64,000 nucleotides of DNA from UBA2336 sp049306095 (lineage in GTDB: Bacteria > Bacteroidota > Bacteroidia > Cytophagales > Cyclobacteriaceae). The notes beneath the pieces are model-generated. The model was not told where the DNA came from and did no database searches. It saw nothing but the letters and a program-made list of their open reading frames with translations. The stretch is taken from positions 1 through 64,000 of the forward strand of contig JBAQPU010000037.1 of the NCBI GenBank assembly GCA_049306095.1, read 5' to 3'. This document shows, one piece after another, positions 45,524-55,199 of this stretch (position 1 is its first letter; every line of letters begins with the position of its first letter). Both the position numbers and the translations under genes were made by a program.

Positions 45524-47089
45524 TCAGCTTTTTACTTCAGGATTTATTGATGTTGCCGGTGACTCGCTATACGTGACAACCGACTTCAAATACATTCTGA
45601 AATCAGGATTTTGATTCACCCACTTGATTTCTACTTTATGAGTACCCTGAGGCAATAAATATTTATGATAGATATCGTATTTCCTGATAATGTAATCGAA
45701 CGGCATCTTAATTTGTTCTGTTTTTTCACCATCCACATACACATCCAGCAATGCCACATAGTCACTTTTAGAAACACCGCAAACGCTCCGGAGGTTTCCT
45801 AAAACAACTACACCATTGCCGGTGAAATTCACTACTATCGGTTCTTCCAGATGATCTTTCCTGATTAACAGTTCAGAAGCAGGGTACAATCCTTGGAATG
45901 ATTGCTCAAGTTTCAATGTCTCGGGTATTTGAACCGGAATTGAAATATTCGTTTCTGTAACGCTTCCTCCATTTTTCTCAATTACTTGTAAAGCATGTTT
46001 GTAACTGAGACCGTATATATCGCGCAGGGAAATATTCATGTATGGAAATTTCAAATCCTCTGCTTCCTCAAGTGCGGGTTTCCAGTAAGCAGGAATGTTT
46101 TTATAGCCAACCATTACACCCAAAATTCCTGCCGCTGTAGCTGGGTTGCAGTCAGAATCCTGACCACAGCGGGTTGCAACATCTATTGTTTTAAAAAAAT
46201 CTTTTTTGCCATACAGTAAGCCCATCACCACATACGCAGCATTGAGGCTCGCATCAATGTTAAATGCGTTAAACACACCTTCTGAACATCCTTTGTCGGA
46301 CGAGTGTTTCTTCTCAATTTCAAACCAGGCCTTTTTCCAGTCGTCAGGATATTGTTTGTGCCACTGAATAACATCAGCTATAGTTTTATAAAATTTACTT
46401 TCCGATGGCACAACTTTCAGCGCGGAATTGATAACCAGATTCAGATCATCGGTTACATAGGCTGCAGAATACATAGCTGAAATAAATGCCCCTCCATAGA
46501 AACCGTCACCATAATTCATGATATGGCCAATGCTATCACAAATAGTAGATGACGCATTGATCATACCCGGTGTCATCATTCCGGCAAAGTCGGCTTCGAT
46601 TTGAAAATCAATATCATCAGCATGCGGGTTGTTCATCCAATGTCCGGAAGCAGGCGGCATGATACCGTTCAGAATATTGTACCGGGCGGCCTGATTGGCA
46701 TGCCACAATTTGTAGTCGTCTTTGGCAAAGGCTATCGCAAATGAATCCACAGGCGCATCCAGGCCATACTTCTCCAATATTTCAACAAACGTCATATCAA
46801 TGTAGATGTCGTCATACAGACCAGGGTCTAATTCAAAAGTTTCCTTGATGTAATGATCATGCCAGATGATTGGTTGATAATCCTGGATCAATGTTCCTTT
46901 GAATTTGAATTCAGTTGGGCCACCATATGTACACCCAATGGTTTGGCCTGCCCACCCTCCTCTAATTTTGTCTTTCAATGCTTCGGTAGAAATCGAAAAA
47001 TCTTTCGGTAATGACGTGGTTGCTACCTCCGGGTTTACGCAGGCTGTTGTGAGGGTGATTACAGTTACATATAATAGACTCTTTCTCAT
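45524..47089 (-). CDS. ADP-ribosylglycohydrolase-family lipoprotein (copy A)
   Basis: A 521-residue lipoprotein (lipobox TTAC followed by VNPEV). The helical ADP-ribosylglycohydrolase fold is recognised by KIRGGWAGQTIGCTYGGPTEF near residue 40, YDDIYIDMTFVEILEKYG, and the C-terminal metal-site loop CGQDSDCNPATAAGILGVMVG. The usual N-terminal DDT motif is changed to DDIYID. After about residue 400 a beta-rich ancillary domain follows (VVNFTGNGVVVLGN; DVYVDGEKTEQIKM; THKVEIKWVNQNPDFRMYLK). This family hydrolyses N- or O-glycosidic bonds of ADP-ribose; export as a lipoprotein points to a scavenging role. Confidence 0.87.
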   Translation of the reverse strand: MRKSLLYVTVITLTTACVNPEVATTSLPKDFSISTEALKDKIRGGWAGQTIGCTYGGPTEFKFKGTLIQDYQPIIWHDHYIKETFELDPGLYDDIYIDMTFVEILEKYGLDAPVDSFAIAFAKDDYKLWHANQAARYNILNGIMPPASGHWMNNPHADDIDFQIEADFAGMMTPGMINASSTICDSIGHIMNYGDGFYGGAFISAMYSAAYVTDDLNLVINSALKVVPSESKFYKTIADVIQWHKQYPDDWKKAWFEIEKKHSSDKGCSEGVFNAFNIDASLNAAYVVMGLLYGKKDFFKTIDVATRCGQDSDCNPATAAGILGVMVGYKNIPAYWKPALEEAEDLKFPYMNISLRDIYGLSYKHALQVIEKNGGSVTETNISIPVQIPETLKLEQSFQGLYPASELLIRKDHLEEPIVVNFTGNGVVVLGNLRSVCGVSKSDYVALLDVYVDGEKTEQIKMPFDYIIRKYDIYHKYLLPQGTHKVEIKWVNQNPDFRMYLKSVVTYSESPATSINPEVKS

Positions 47090-48729
47090 TTTTTATTGCT
47101 TACGGGAAGATTGCTCTTTGGTTCGTTTTCTGAATACACAATCATGTCGTTGATCCGGTATTCATAACCGGGGTCGGGGTTAATCCATTTCAATCGGATC
47201 GTGTGTTTACCTTCCTGCATTTGATAGTTCCACGATGGTTCAAGTCTGCGGGCTGTGTTCATCATAGGTAACGACAGCGTATCGGTAACAACATCATCGG
47301 TATAAACCAACATCCTGGCCACATAGGTGTCGTTCAGTTCTGCAAGGCCTAATGGTTCTGATCCATAGGTCCTTTTAGAAATCCGGTCGATATAATTCGG
47401 ATCTATCTTCGACCTTTTGGCCATGTTTCCGTACAGCAGGTATCCATTGCCGGTAAATTCAAAAGATATTTCATCCGTAAACGACTGGTCAATTTTGCTA
47501 CGCTCAACAAGAAATGTTTTCTCAAAATTTTGTTCGAATGCGACTGGCTCAGGTTTCGTTAAGGGAATAGTTACTTCCTCACCCGCTGTTTTACCGCCTT
47601 GCAATTCAATCATTGCCATCGCATGCTTGAAACTCCACTCATAGGCTTTTGCCAGCGATACATCGGTGTTTTCAAAATTGTCATTTTCAATTTCCTTCAA
47701 CGGGTTAAGCCAGAAATCTGGAATATTATTATACCCCAGCATAACGCCTAACACACCACCAACGGTTGCGGGGTTACAGTCTGCATCCTGACCGCAACGT
47801 GCAGCAATGTCGACCGACTTTGTAAAATCACCTTGCCCGTACAACATGCCAATAGCTACATAGGCTGAGTTAATTTTTGCATCAATGTTAAATCCAAGGA
47901 ACGCACCTTTGGGGCATCCTATGTCGAGATTCCATTTCTTCTGCACTTCAAACCAGGTTTGTTTCCAGTCGTTGGGGAACTGCTTGTGCCAGGCAATAAC
48001 ATCTGCAATGCAATCGTGAAATTTTGTTCCTGCTGGAATTGTTTTGATCGCCTGCTCAACTATATACACCGGATCATCTGATACGAAAGCAAGTGAGTAC
48101 ATGGCTGAAACAAACACTCCGCCATACCAGCCATCTCCGCTGTTCATGATGTGACCCACCCTATCGGCCACATCGGTTGCGGCATTTACCATGCCGGGCG
48201 TCATAAACCCTATGAAATCTGCTTCAATCTGAAAATCGATATCATCGGCATGAGGATTATTTTTCCAATAGCCCGATGCCGGTGGCATGATTCCGTTTAA
48301 AATATTGTAACGTGATGCCTGATTCGCATGTGCAAGGTGATACGCAGTGTTTGACCAATGGTGCGCTATTGAATCAGAGCTTGCATTCAGACCATGCTTT
48401 TCAAACGCTTTTACAAAATTGAGATCGGTATAAATATCATCGAACAAGCCGGGTTTTTTATCCCACCAATACTTCACGTAATGCTCGTTCCAGGGTATAT
48501 TCATTTTATCGTCAATCAACGACCCATTGTATTTGAATTCTATAGGAGCGCCATATACCACACCAATGGTTTGACCGGCCCAACCACCCTTAATTTTATC
48601 TTGAAGCGCTTCCTTGGAAATTTTAAATGACCCGTCTGAGAGCACATCACTTCCTGCTTTTTCAGAACCACAAGCCGAAACCAGAAATGCTACTATTAAA
48701 AATTGTATTGTTACCTTCATTCTCATCAC
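47086..48729 (-). CDS. ADP-ribosylglycohydrolase-family lipoprotein (copy B)
   Basis: A 547-residue lipoprotein (lipobox LVSAC followed by GSEKAG) closely related to copy A. It has KIKGGWAGQTIGVVYGAPIEF, FDDIYTDLNFVKAFEKHG and the metal loop CGQDADCNPATVGGVLGVMLG, plus HADDIDFQIEADFIGFMTPGM in the middle. A C-terminal beta domain (about residues 410-540) resembles that of copy A. It overlaps its neighbours by 4 bases at both ends. Likely the product of a local tandem duplication, with the two copies perhaps acting on different linkages or partners. Confidence 0.87.
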   Translation of the reverse strand: MMRMKVTIQFLIVAFLVSACGSEKAGSDVLSDGSFKISKEALQDKIKGGWAGQTIGVVYGAPIEFKYNGSLIDDKMNIPWNEHYVKYWWDKKPGLFDDIYTDLNFVKAFEKHGLNASSDSIAHHWSNTAYHLAHANQASRYNILNGIMPPASGYWKNNPHADDIDFQIEADFIGFMTPGMVNAATDVADRVGHIMNSGDGWYGGVFVSAMYSLAFVSDDPVYIVEQAIKTIPAGTKFHDCIADVIAWHKQFPNDWKQTWFEVQKKWNLDIGCPKGAFLGFNIDAKINSAYVAIGMLYGQGDFTKSVDIAARCGQDADCNPATVGGVLGVMLGYNNIPDFWLNPLKEIENDNFENTDVSLAKAYEWSFKHAMAMIELQGGKTAGEEVTIPLTKPEPVAFEQNFEKTFLVERSKIDQSFTDEISFEFTGNGYLLYGNMAKRSKIDPNYIDRISKRTYGSEPLGLAELNDTYVARMLVYTDDVVTDTLSLPMMNTARRLEPSWNYQMQEGKHTIRLKWINPDPGYEYRINDMIVYSENEPKSNLPVSNKK

Positions 48730-50726
48730 TTTCCATTTGCTTTGTAAACACTTAATTCACTGATGGATGTAAATCCAGAAACTTTTTTGGTGTATTTATT
48801 CCAATGATCCTGAATGGCAGCATCGCCAATGATGCGGATGGCTTTTGTCTTCACGGGCACAAAACTGATGACGTACTCCACAAAATGTGGCTGAAAGAAA
48901 ACAATATCTGTTTTGGGTAAGGGCGGGTTGATCAAGGTTTTTTCAGCAGACACCCACTTTCCTTCTGAATTTTTGTATTGAACGTTCAACGAAGTAAACC
49001 ATCCGCCAAACTCTTCCATACCACCTGTAAAAAAGCCCAGCATGTCTATGGTTTGTTCGTCTTTCCACTCATATCCATAATAATCAACCTTCGGTATTTT
49101 TGCTTTTGCAGCAAGACTGTAGAACACAGAACCAGTGCCATTAAACTTACCATCGCGCAGAACAGGATCTGGTGTTGTAGCATACATGGATTTCCCAAAC
49201 GTTACCCAGGCTGAATCAATAACTCCCCAATTCAACTGATTTACATTTGACAGCACACTTGTAGCAGTGGAAGCAATGTTTTCAGTTCGTACGAGCAGTT
49301 CAAAATCCTTCTTCAGATTTTTTTTGCCGTTGTCAAGTTGTACCGTGATGTTATATTTACCAGGTGTTGTTGGTATTCCTGTTAATTTTCCTTTATCGAA
49401 AGTGATTCCCTCCGGAAGTTTTCCGCCAACAAGATTCCAGTTATATTTTTTGTTGGCATCGCTGTAAAAGACAAAGTCGACAGGTTTATTAACTTCCATT
49501 CTTGGTGCCGGCCCAACATAAAATTCTACCGGCACATCAAAAGTAGCTGAGGTGTTAATCGTTATTTTTTCTGCACCAGCCTTACCAGAAATCTTTCCAC
49601 CTTCAGACAGAATAAGGTCAAGAGCAACTTTTAGTGTGCGATCAATCATATCCTGAATACTCGCATCCGGTAACTCATGACGCGTGATGTTGATGTAGGT
49701 GTCGTTAAAGGGTTTTGTCCATCCTTCAATTGGCAAATACAGATTTGCTGGCAAGCCCTTAAATCCGTAAACAATTCCCAATAACCCGGCAACGGTGGCC
49801 GCCTGGTTGTCGGCATCAAAACCCATTGCACATGAAAGGTCAAGCGTGCGTTGAAAATCTCCGTTACCATATAGTATCGCCAGTATTCCGCAAGCGCCAT
49901 TCAGGTTTGCATTCCAGATTGTTTTTGTCAGGTCAGGCTCATTGATATAATATTTCTCAGCCAATTCCTTCCAGGCATCCTGCCACTTGTTGGGATACTT
50001 TTGATGAAGCGCAATCATGTCGCGTACCGTTTGCGCATATCTCCCATTCACCGGAAGTTCTTTCAATCCAATATCAATCAGCTTTCGAACATCCTTTTCA
50101 AAAAATGCTGCGGCATACATTGCCCCATAATGAACCGTAGGTTCGGCACCCCATTCATCGCTGGTAATCAATGCAGCCCAATCAGATTTCTGTGCTGCAT
50201 ATTTTATCATACCCGGGGCAGTGTAAGCCCAAATTTCATTGATCAACTGCGGGTCGATTTGAAACCAGTGTGGGTTAATATTTTTGTCGCCTGTAAACGG
50301 AGGTGTATATCCGAAATGCATGAGCCCCAATGCCCCGCGATTCGCGAGCCACACACGATCGCGGATGTGATACATCCATGCCTCACGCATTTGTTCATAC
50401 GTTGGTTCGTATCCAAACTTTTCCATTGTGAGCAGGTACATGTACTCAACATCTGTATCATCATCAGAAAAAGCGCCTTTATATTGCTTAAGCTTGTCGA
50501 GGTTTTTTGTGTAACCGTAAGGCCACTTACTTTCATCGCCCGGTGCGTTTACGTATTTATTTTCATGCGGAAGTCCGTAGATATTTCCAATCATTTGTCC
50601 GATCCAGGCTCCTGCTATCTTATCGCGCAATTCAGATTTTGAAATAACTCGCGTTTTTTGCCCACTAACAGTCTGGACAGCAAAGAATATTACCAGAACA
50701 ATCGCTATTAAGGATTTACACTTCAT
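48726..50726 (-). CDS. ADP-ribosylglycohydrolase-family exported protein with Ig-like and C-terminal beta domains (copy C)
   Basis: A 666-residue protein with a signal-peptidase-I signal (AVQTVSGQK), not a lipobox. The catalytic domain has KIAGAWIGQMIGNIYGLPHE, the classical acidic motif SDDDTDVEYMYLL and the second metal loop MGFDADNQAATVAGLLGIVYG, so its metal site is nearest to the canonical family. Residues about 415-500 form a putative Ig (He-PIG) domain (KKYNWNLVGGKLPEGITFDKGKLTGIPTTPGKYNITVQL), and the last 150 residues look like a discoidin-type binding domain. It is the most divergent of the three copies and is free in the periplasm or secreted. Confidence 0.86.
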   Translation of the reverse strand: MKCKSLIAIVLVIFFAVQTVSGQKTRVISKSELRDKIAGAWIGQMIGNIYGLPHENKYVNAPGDESKWPYGYTKNLDKLKQYKGAFSDDDTDVEYMYLLTMEKFGYEPTYEQMREAWMYHIRDRVWLANRGALGLMHFGYTPPFTGDKNINPHWFQIDPQLINEIWAYTAPGMIKYAAQKSDWAALITSDEWGAEPTVHYGAMYAAAFFEKDVRKLIDIGLKELPVNGRYAQTVRDMIALHQKYPNKWQDAWKELAEKYYINEPDLTKTIWNANLNGACGILAILYGNGDFQRTLDLSCAMGFDADNQAATVAGLLGIVYGFKGLPANLYLPIEGWTKPFNDTYINITRHELPDASIQDMIDRTLKVALDLILSEGGKISGKAGAEKITINTSATFDVPVEFYVGPAPRMEVNKPVDFVFYSDANKKYNWNLVGGKLPEGITFDKGKLTGIPTTPGKYNITVQLDNGKKNLKKDFELLVRTENIASTATSVLSNVNQLNWGVIDSAWVTFGKSMYATTPDPVLRDGKFNGTGSVFYSLAAKAKIPKVDYYGYEWKDEQTIDMLGFFTGGMEEFGGWFTSLNVQYKNSEGKWVSAEKTLINPPLPKTDIVFFQPHFVEYVISFVPVKTKAIRIIGDAAIQDHWNKYTKKVSGFTSISELSVYKANGK

Positions 50727-52241
50727 TTAATCAGGGTTTTGAACCAGGTTCGGATTTGATGTTAACGCACTTGCAGGTATTGGAAATAATTTCTTGTTAG
50801 GGCCTGAAGCAGGTTTTTCCCACCATGAATTTCCCCAAACTCCAAAACGTATTTGATCTTGCCGTCTATGACCTTCCCATGCAAACTCACGACCGAGCTC
50901 GTCTAATAATTCGGCATCAGTTATGTCTCCAAGAGTATAGGGAGCAAGCCCGGCCCGGGTTCTGATTTTCTGAAGGTCAGGATCACTGATAAAGTCACTA
51001 ACAGAGCCACCTCCGCGATGCAATGCTTCCAACTTAGTGTACAGTACATCTGCATACCGGAAAAGAACAAAGTCATTCTCCATATCAACTACATCGTATT
51101 TAAGTCCTTCCTGATATTCATACTTGGCGCAGCGAACTCCTTCCCATTTCTTTCTGGCCTGATAGTTAACGATCGTAGGTGAGTAAATAAAATTTTCACC
51201 ACCTACAATGATCGGGGCTCCGCTCTTGTCATACTGTTGACCGAACAGAAATGAGTTTCTCCTAATATCATTTGCTTCATACCGGTTAAAAGCTTCTTCA
51301 GGCATGATAAATCCATCCCATGGTTTTTCGGCCATGTTAAAAGTTGGCATACTGGCTTCATTTAGGGTGAGGTGCGCCCAATAGAAATGTTCATCAGTAA
51401 GTTGCGAGTGAAAAGGAATTACAAATATGTTCTCGGTTGAATTCTCGTTGTGTACTGCAAAATTTGTAAAGTAATTGTCCTCAATTTCATACGCGTTTAG
51501 AGCTATGATGTTATCACAGGCAGCTACTGCTTCAGCATATTTATCCTGCCCTATCCATTCCTCAGCATTCAAATACATTTTAGCCAAAAGCATGTATGCC
51601 ATCGGTTTTGTAACTCTGCCGTAGTACTCAGGTGTTGGCAATTCCTGAAGCTCATCAATGTTCTCCTCTATCTCTTGAATGATGAAATCATAAATAAACT
51701 GTCGGTTTTTTTGCTCAGGCAATTCAGAACTCCCATACACAATCGAGAATGGAATATTTCCCCAGTAATCTAGAGCCCAATAGTAATAGAAGGCACGTAA
51801 TATCCTGATCTCAGCCAGAACTCTTTCCTTATTATCAAATTGAACAGGCGCGATCACTAACAATATCTCGTTGCAGGATGATATGCCTTCAAAAACCATA
51901 TCCCAAGACTTTGTAAGAATTTTATTGGTTGCTGTGGTGCTTCCAAGTGTATGTTTGTCGATCACCTGCCACCGATCTCCCTCCTTCCATTCGTTGTTAT
52001 CCTTTGCAGGTATAGCCATTTCATCAGAAGCATTTTGGCCCAGCGACCAAAGGCGTTGCTCTTCAGGATAAGGCTGGAGGCCGATATACGCACGACCAGC
52101 ATAAGCAATAATATCTTTTTCACTGCTAAAGAAATTTTCAACGGGAATTTCTGAGTACACAGTTTCAGAAAGATCAAAACAGGAAATTGTCATGAACATC
52201 AATGCAATTGCCAGTGTATATTTTAATATGTGATTTTTCAT
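50727..52241 (-). CDS. SusD-family outer-membrane nutrient-binding lipoprotein
   Basis: A 504-residue lipoprotein (lipobox TISC followed by FDLSE). It shows the SusD/RagB pattern: TPR-like helices (EIRILRAFYYYWALDYWGNIPFSIVYG; KPMAYMLLAKMYLNAEEWIG), the FRYADVLYTKLEALHRGG motif and the ending KLFPIPASALTSNPNLVQNPD. SusD lipoproteins cap the SusC barrel and deliver substrate. It lies directly downstream of SusC and abuts ADPRGH copy C with no gap. Confidence 0.95.
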   Translation of the reverse strand: MKNHILKYTLAIALMFMTISCFDLSETVYSEIPVENFFSSEKDIIAYAGRAYIGLQPYPEEQRLWSLGQNASDEMAIPAKDNNEWKEGDRWQVIDKHTLGSTTATNKILTKSWDMVFEGISSCNEILLVIAPVQFDNKERVLAEIRILRAFYYYWALDYWGNIPFSIVYGSSELPEQKNRQFIYDFIIQEIEENIDELQELPTPEYYGRVTKPMAYMLLAKMYLNAEEWIGQDKYAEAVAACDNIIALNAYEIEDNYFTNFAVHNENSTENIFVIPFHSQLTDEHFYWAHLTLNEASMPTFNMAEKPWDGFIMPEEAFNRYEANDIRRNSFLFGQQYDKSGAPIIVGGENFIYSPTIVNYQARKKWEGVRCAKYEYQEGLKYDVVDMENDFVLFRYADVLYTKLEALHRGGGSVSDFISDPDLQKIRTRAGLAPYTLGDITDAELLDELGREFAWEGHRRQDQIRFGVWGNSWWEKPASGPNKKLFPIPASALTSNPNLVQNPD

Positions 52242-52253
52242 GATCTTCGTCCT

Positions 52254-55199
52254 TTAAAATGTTGCATTTACACCAAGGGTAATACTTGTTGTTCTTGGAT
52301 AATAGGATGCCCTGTCAATACCCGGCTCCAATCCGGAAAGGTTCACTTCCGGATCAATTCCTTTGTATCCCGTAATCCAAAAAACATTTTGAGCAGAGCC
52401 AAATACATTCAACCTGGATATATATTTTGAATCCAGATTAAAATTGTAACTCAGCGTAACGTTGTCGAGCTTAAGAAATGTTGCATCTTCAACATACTTC
52501 GATGAGTAAACGATACCTCCCATAAATTCAGGATTTTCATATTGTGTATGAACAATGTTGGTGAGCCCCATACGTTGCCATGACTCATAATAAAGCCTGT
52601 ACAAATTCAATACCTTACCTCCAATTCCTGCCCGAAAGTTTACATTCAGGCTCCAGTTCTTATAAGTGAAATCATTACTCCAGCCTATTATGGCAAAAGG
52701 GTTTGCCTGGCCAATATCTTCCCATTTATCCTCACTCACCTGACCAATAGGGTTTTGATTTTTAAATACATCGTTGCCGCTTTCATCAACACCTAGCCAA
52801 ACCGGGCCATAAAAAGTTCCCAATGCTTCGCCCTCTTGAATTCGTTGAGTATAGGTCACGAGGATGCCAGAAGTAGTAGCCCATGGATAGGAGGTTCTTG
52901 GAAACTCATTATTTGATATTTTTTCCAGTATGTTTTTATTATGACTGGCAGTAAGTGTAGAATTCCACTGGAATACTCTTTTGTCGATCAAATTACTATT
53001 CAGCGTAATTTCAATTCCAGTGTTGCTGATTGTGCCTACATTGGTAAACAAGGTTTTATACAAGTAAGGCGGAACGGGAACGTCAAAAGTCCACAGCAGA
53101 TCTTCTGACTTCCTTTCATAAACCTCAATGCTTCCTTTAAGCCTCTGCCTTAGCACTGAGAAATCAATTCCAAAATTGAATTCTTTTTTCTTCTCCCACC
53201 GTAAGTCGGGATTTGGATTTTGTGCCGGTCCGTACGAATTAATCCATTCCTGATTATAGAATAAACTACCAACTCTTTCCAATAAAATAAGAGACTGATA
53301 AGGGGCAAAATCCTGATTACCGGTAACGCCATATCCAACGCGCAGTTTTAAATCGTTAACCCAGGAAACATTATCCTTAAAAAAATCTTCCTCTGTTAAC
53401 CTCCAGCCCACACTTACTGCTGGGAACCATCCCCATTTATTATTGTCTCCAAATTTTGATGAACCTTCCCTTCTGATGGAGGCAGATGCCAGGTACTTCT
53501 CATTATAGTTATAAGCGACTCTCCCAAATAAAGCTATGAGTGTACTGGATGACTTACCTGAGCCTATTTCACCCGAGCCTTCATAAAAGGCATATCCTGC
53601 ACCAATATTATTGTACAGAAAAACGTCAGTGTCAAACTTAGAATTTCCTATATAAGAACTGTTTTGTTCAAATTCCTGGAAAGAATATCCGGCCACGGCT
53701 TGCATATTGTGGCTGCCAAATGATGTTTCATAATTAAATACACTTTCAAACTGATTATTATTATTTCTACCGTTTGCTATTTCTGCTTCCCCCCTCCCCA
53801 AAGTAGTAGGGTAGTATCGAGATTTATAAGAATTTTCCTCCCACTCAGATCGTTGCGTTGAAATAAAATTATCCCAGGTAAGATTATCAATGATCTTCAG
53901 CGTTGCCCGTAAGTTCATGACGATATCATTGGTTTTGCCATCGCGCGTTCGCTCTTTGATCATAGCGACCGGATTGTAATATTCTAAACCTTGCTTGTAG
54001 GAATATCCGCCCGTGGTTGGGTCTGAGTCATCGTAAACCGGTTGAGTCGGATTTTGAATAAATGCCTGACGAAAAATATCATAGTTTGCAGGATTGTAGT
54101 TTCTAATATTATTTGTCAGATTAAAGTTTAGAGTCAATCTGTCGTTCAGAACTTTTTGCTGGATGTTTGTTTTAAACAGGAGTCGTTTTGATTCGTTTCC
54201 TAACAAAAGGCCCTGACCTATACTATGGGTTAGCGAGGTACGATGCGAGAACTTTTCTGTTCCGCCAGAAAGTGCAATATTCTGCTGATAACTAATCGGA
54301 GCATCGCGCGTTATCTCTTCAAACCAATCAGTTTCACTTCCAAATAGACTTCCAGATGCTAAATCAGGTCGGTAGGTTTCAACTGCATGCTTGAATTCTT
54401 TAGCATTTAAATTTTGAACTCCACGTGGTGCCACTTGCGTTGACACCTGTGCCGAATATTCAAAAGTTCCTTTTCCGGTTTTCGCTGCCTTTGTTGTAAT
54501 GATGATTACCCCATTGGTACCCCTTGTTCCGTAAATGGCTGCCGCAGAACCATCCTTTAATACATCAAAAGATTCAACATCCTGAAAATTTACATTCTTT
54601 AAATCAGCACCAATGACACCATCAATGATGATTAATGGACTCTGACCAGATGTAAGGGTATTTGCTCCGCGTAAAAGTATTTGATAACCAGCCATCGGGT
54701 CGGCACCATTTGGCTTTGTAATTGTTAGTCCGGCCACTTTTCCCTGAACCAGTCCCATAGGATCATTGAATGACCCTGTGTTAAAATCCTTCTCTTTAAT
54801 TGATGATACTGCGCCAGTTACTTCCTTCTTGGTTGTAGTGCCATACCCAATCAACACCACTTCATCCAGAACAGTTGTTGATTCTTTCAATATAATATCA
54901 ATTGTTGTAGCTCCGGTAAAAGCTTGTTCAACGGTTTCATAACCTATAAAAGAAAATATCAGCGTTGACCCTTCGGGTACGCTTAATGTGTAGTTTCCGT
55001 CAGCATCGGCTATTACACCAATATTTGAACCCTTAACAGTGACACTCACACCCGGTATTCCTTCACCTGCCTGACTTTTAACAACGCCTTTTATGGCAAC
55101 CTGTGCTGAGACTGTAATAGTCAGCAACATGATTACGCATATTAACTGGGTCCTTAAATTTCTTTTTGTTTGGTAAATGTTTCGCTTCATATCAATCAT
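52254..55199 (-). CDS. SusC-family TonB-dependent outer-membrane transporter
   Basis: A 981-residue barrel. After the signal (LICVIMLLTITVSAQ) comes a carboxypeptidase-regulatory-like domain (IKGVVKSQAGEGIPGVSVTVKGSNIGVIADADGNYTLSV), the SusC hallmark VLDEVVLIGYG, the plug (RGANTLTSGQSPLIIIDGVIG; KDGSAAAIYGTRGTNGVIIITTK) and a 22-strand barrel ending in a final aromatic strand. It imports oligomeric substrate with energy from TonB. The start may be the ATG at 55199 or at 55190. It overlaps ribokinase by 4 bases and is followed by SusD. Confidence 0.96.
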   Translation of the reverse strand: MIDMKRNIYQTKRNLRTQLICVIMLLTITVSAQVAIKGVVKSQAGEGIPGVSVTVKGSNIGVIADADGNYTLSVPEGSTLIFSFIGYETVEQAFTGATTIDIILKESTTVLDEVVLIGYGTTTKKEVTGAVSSIKEKDFNTGSFNDPMGLVQGKVAGLTITKPNGADPMAGYQILLRGANTLTSGQSPLIIIDGVIGADLKNVNFQDVESFDVLKDGSAAAIYGTRGTNGVIIITTKAAKTGKGTFEYSAQVSTQVAPRGVQNLNAKEFKHAVETYRPDLASGSLFGSETDWFEEITRDAPISYQQNIALSGGTEKFSHRTSLTHSIGQGLLLGNESKRLLFKTNIQQKVLNDRLTLNFNLTNNIRNYNPANYDIFRQAFIQNPTQPVYDDSDPTTGGYSYKQGLEYYNPVAMIKERTRDGKTNDIVMNLRATLKIIDNLTWDNFISTQRSEWEENSYKSRYYPTTLGRGEAEIANGRNNNNQFESVFNYETSFGSHNMQAVAGYSFQEFEQNSSYIGNSKFDTDVFLYNNIGAGYAFYEGSGEIGSGKSSSTLIALFGRVAYNYNEKYLASASIRREGSSKFGDNNKWGWFPAVSVGWRLTEEDFFKDNVSWVNDLKLRVGYGVTGNQDFAPYQSLILLERVGSLFYNQEWINSYGPAQNPNPDLRWEKKKEFNFGIDFSVLRQRLKGSIEVYERKSEDLLWTFDVPVPPYLYKTLFTNVGTISNTGIEITLNSNLIDKRVFQWNSTLTASHNKNILEKISNNEFPRTSYPWATTSGILVTYTQRIQEGEALGTFYGPVWLGVDESGNDVFKNQNPIGQVSEDKWEDIGQANPFAIIGWSNDFTYKNWSLNVNFRAGIGGKVLNLYRLYYESWQRMGLTNIVHTQYENPEFMGGIVYSSKYVEDATFLKLDNVTLSYNFNLDSKYISRLNVFGSAQNVFWITGYKGIDPEVNLSGLEPGIDRASYYPRTTSITLGVNATF

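Noticed and set aside
50001..50642. A 213-residue plus-strand frame antisense to ADPRGH copy C
   Set aside because: It is the shadow of the well-supported minus-strand gene and has no recognisable domain.
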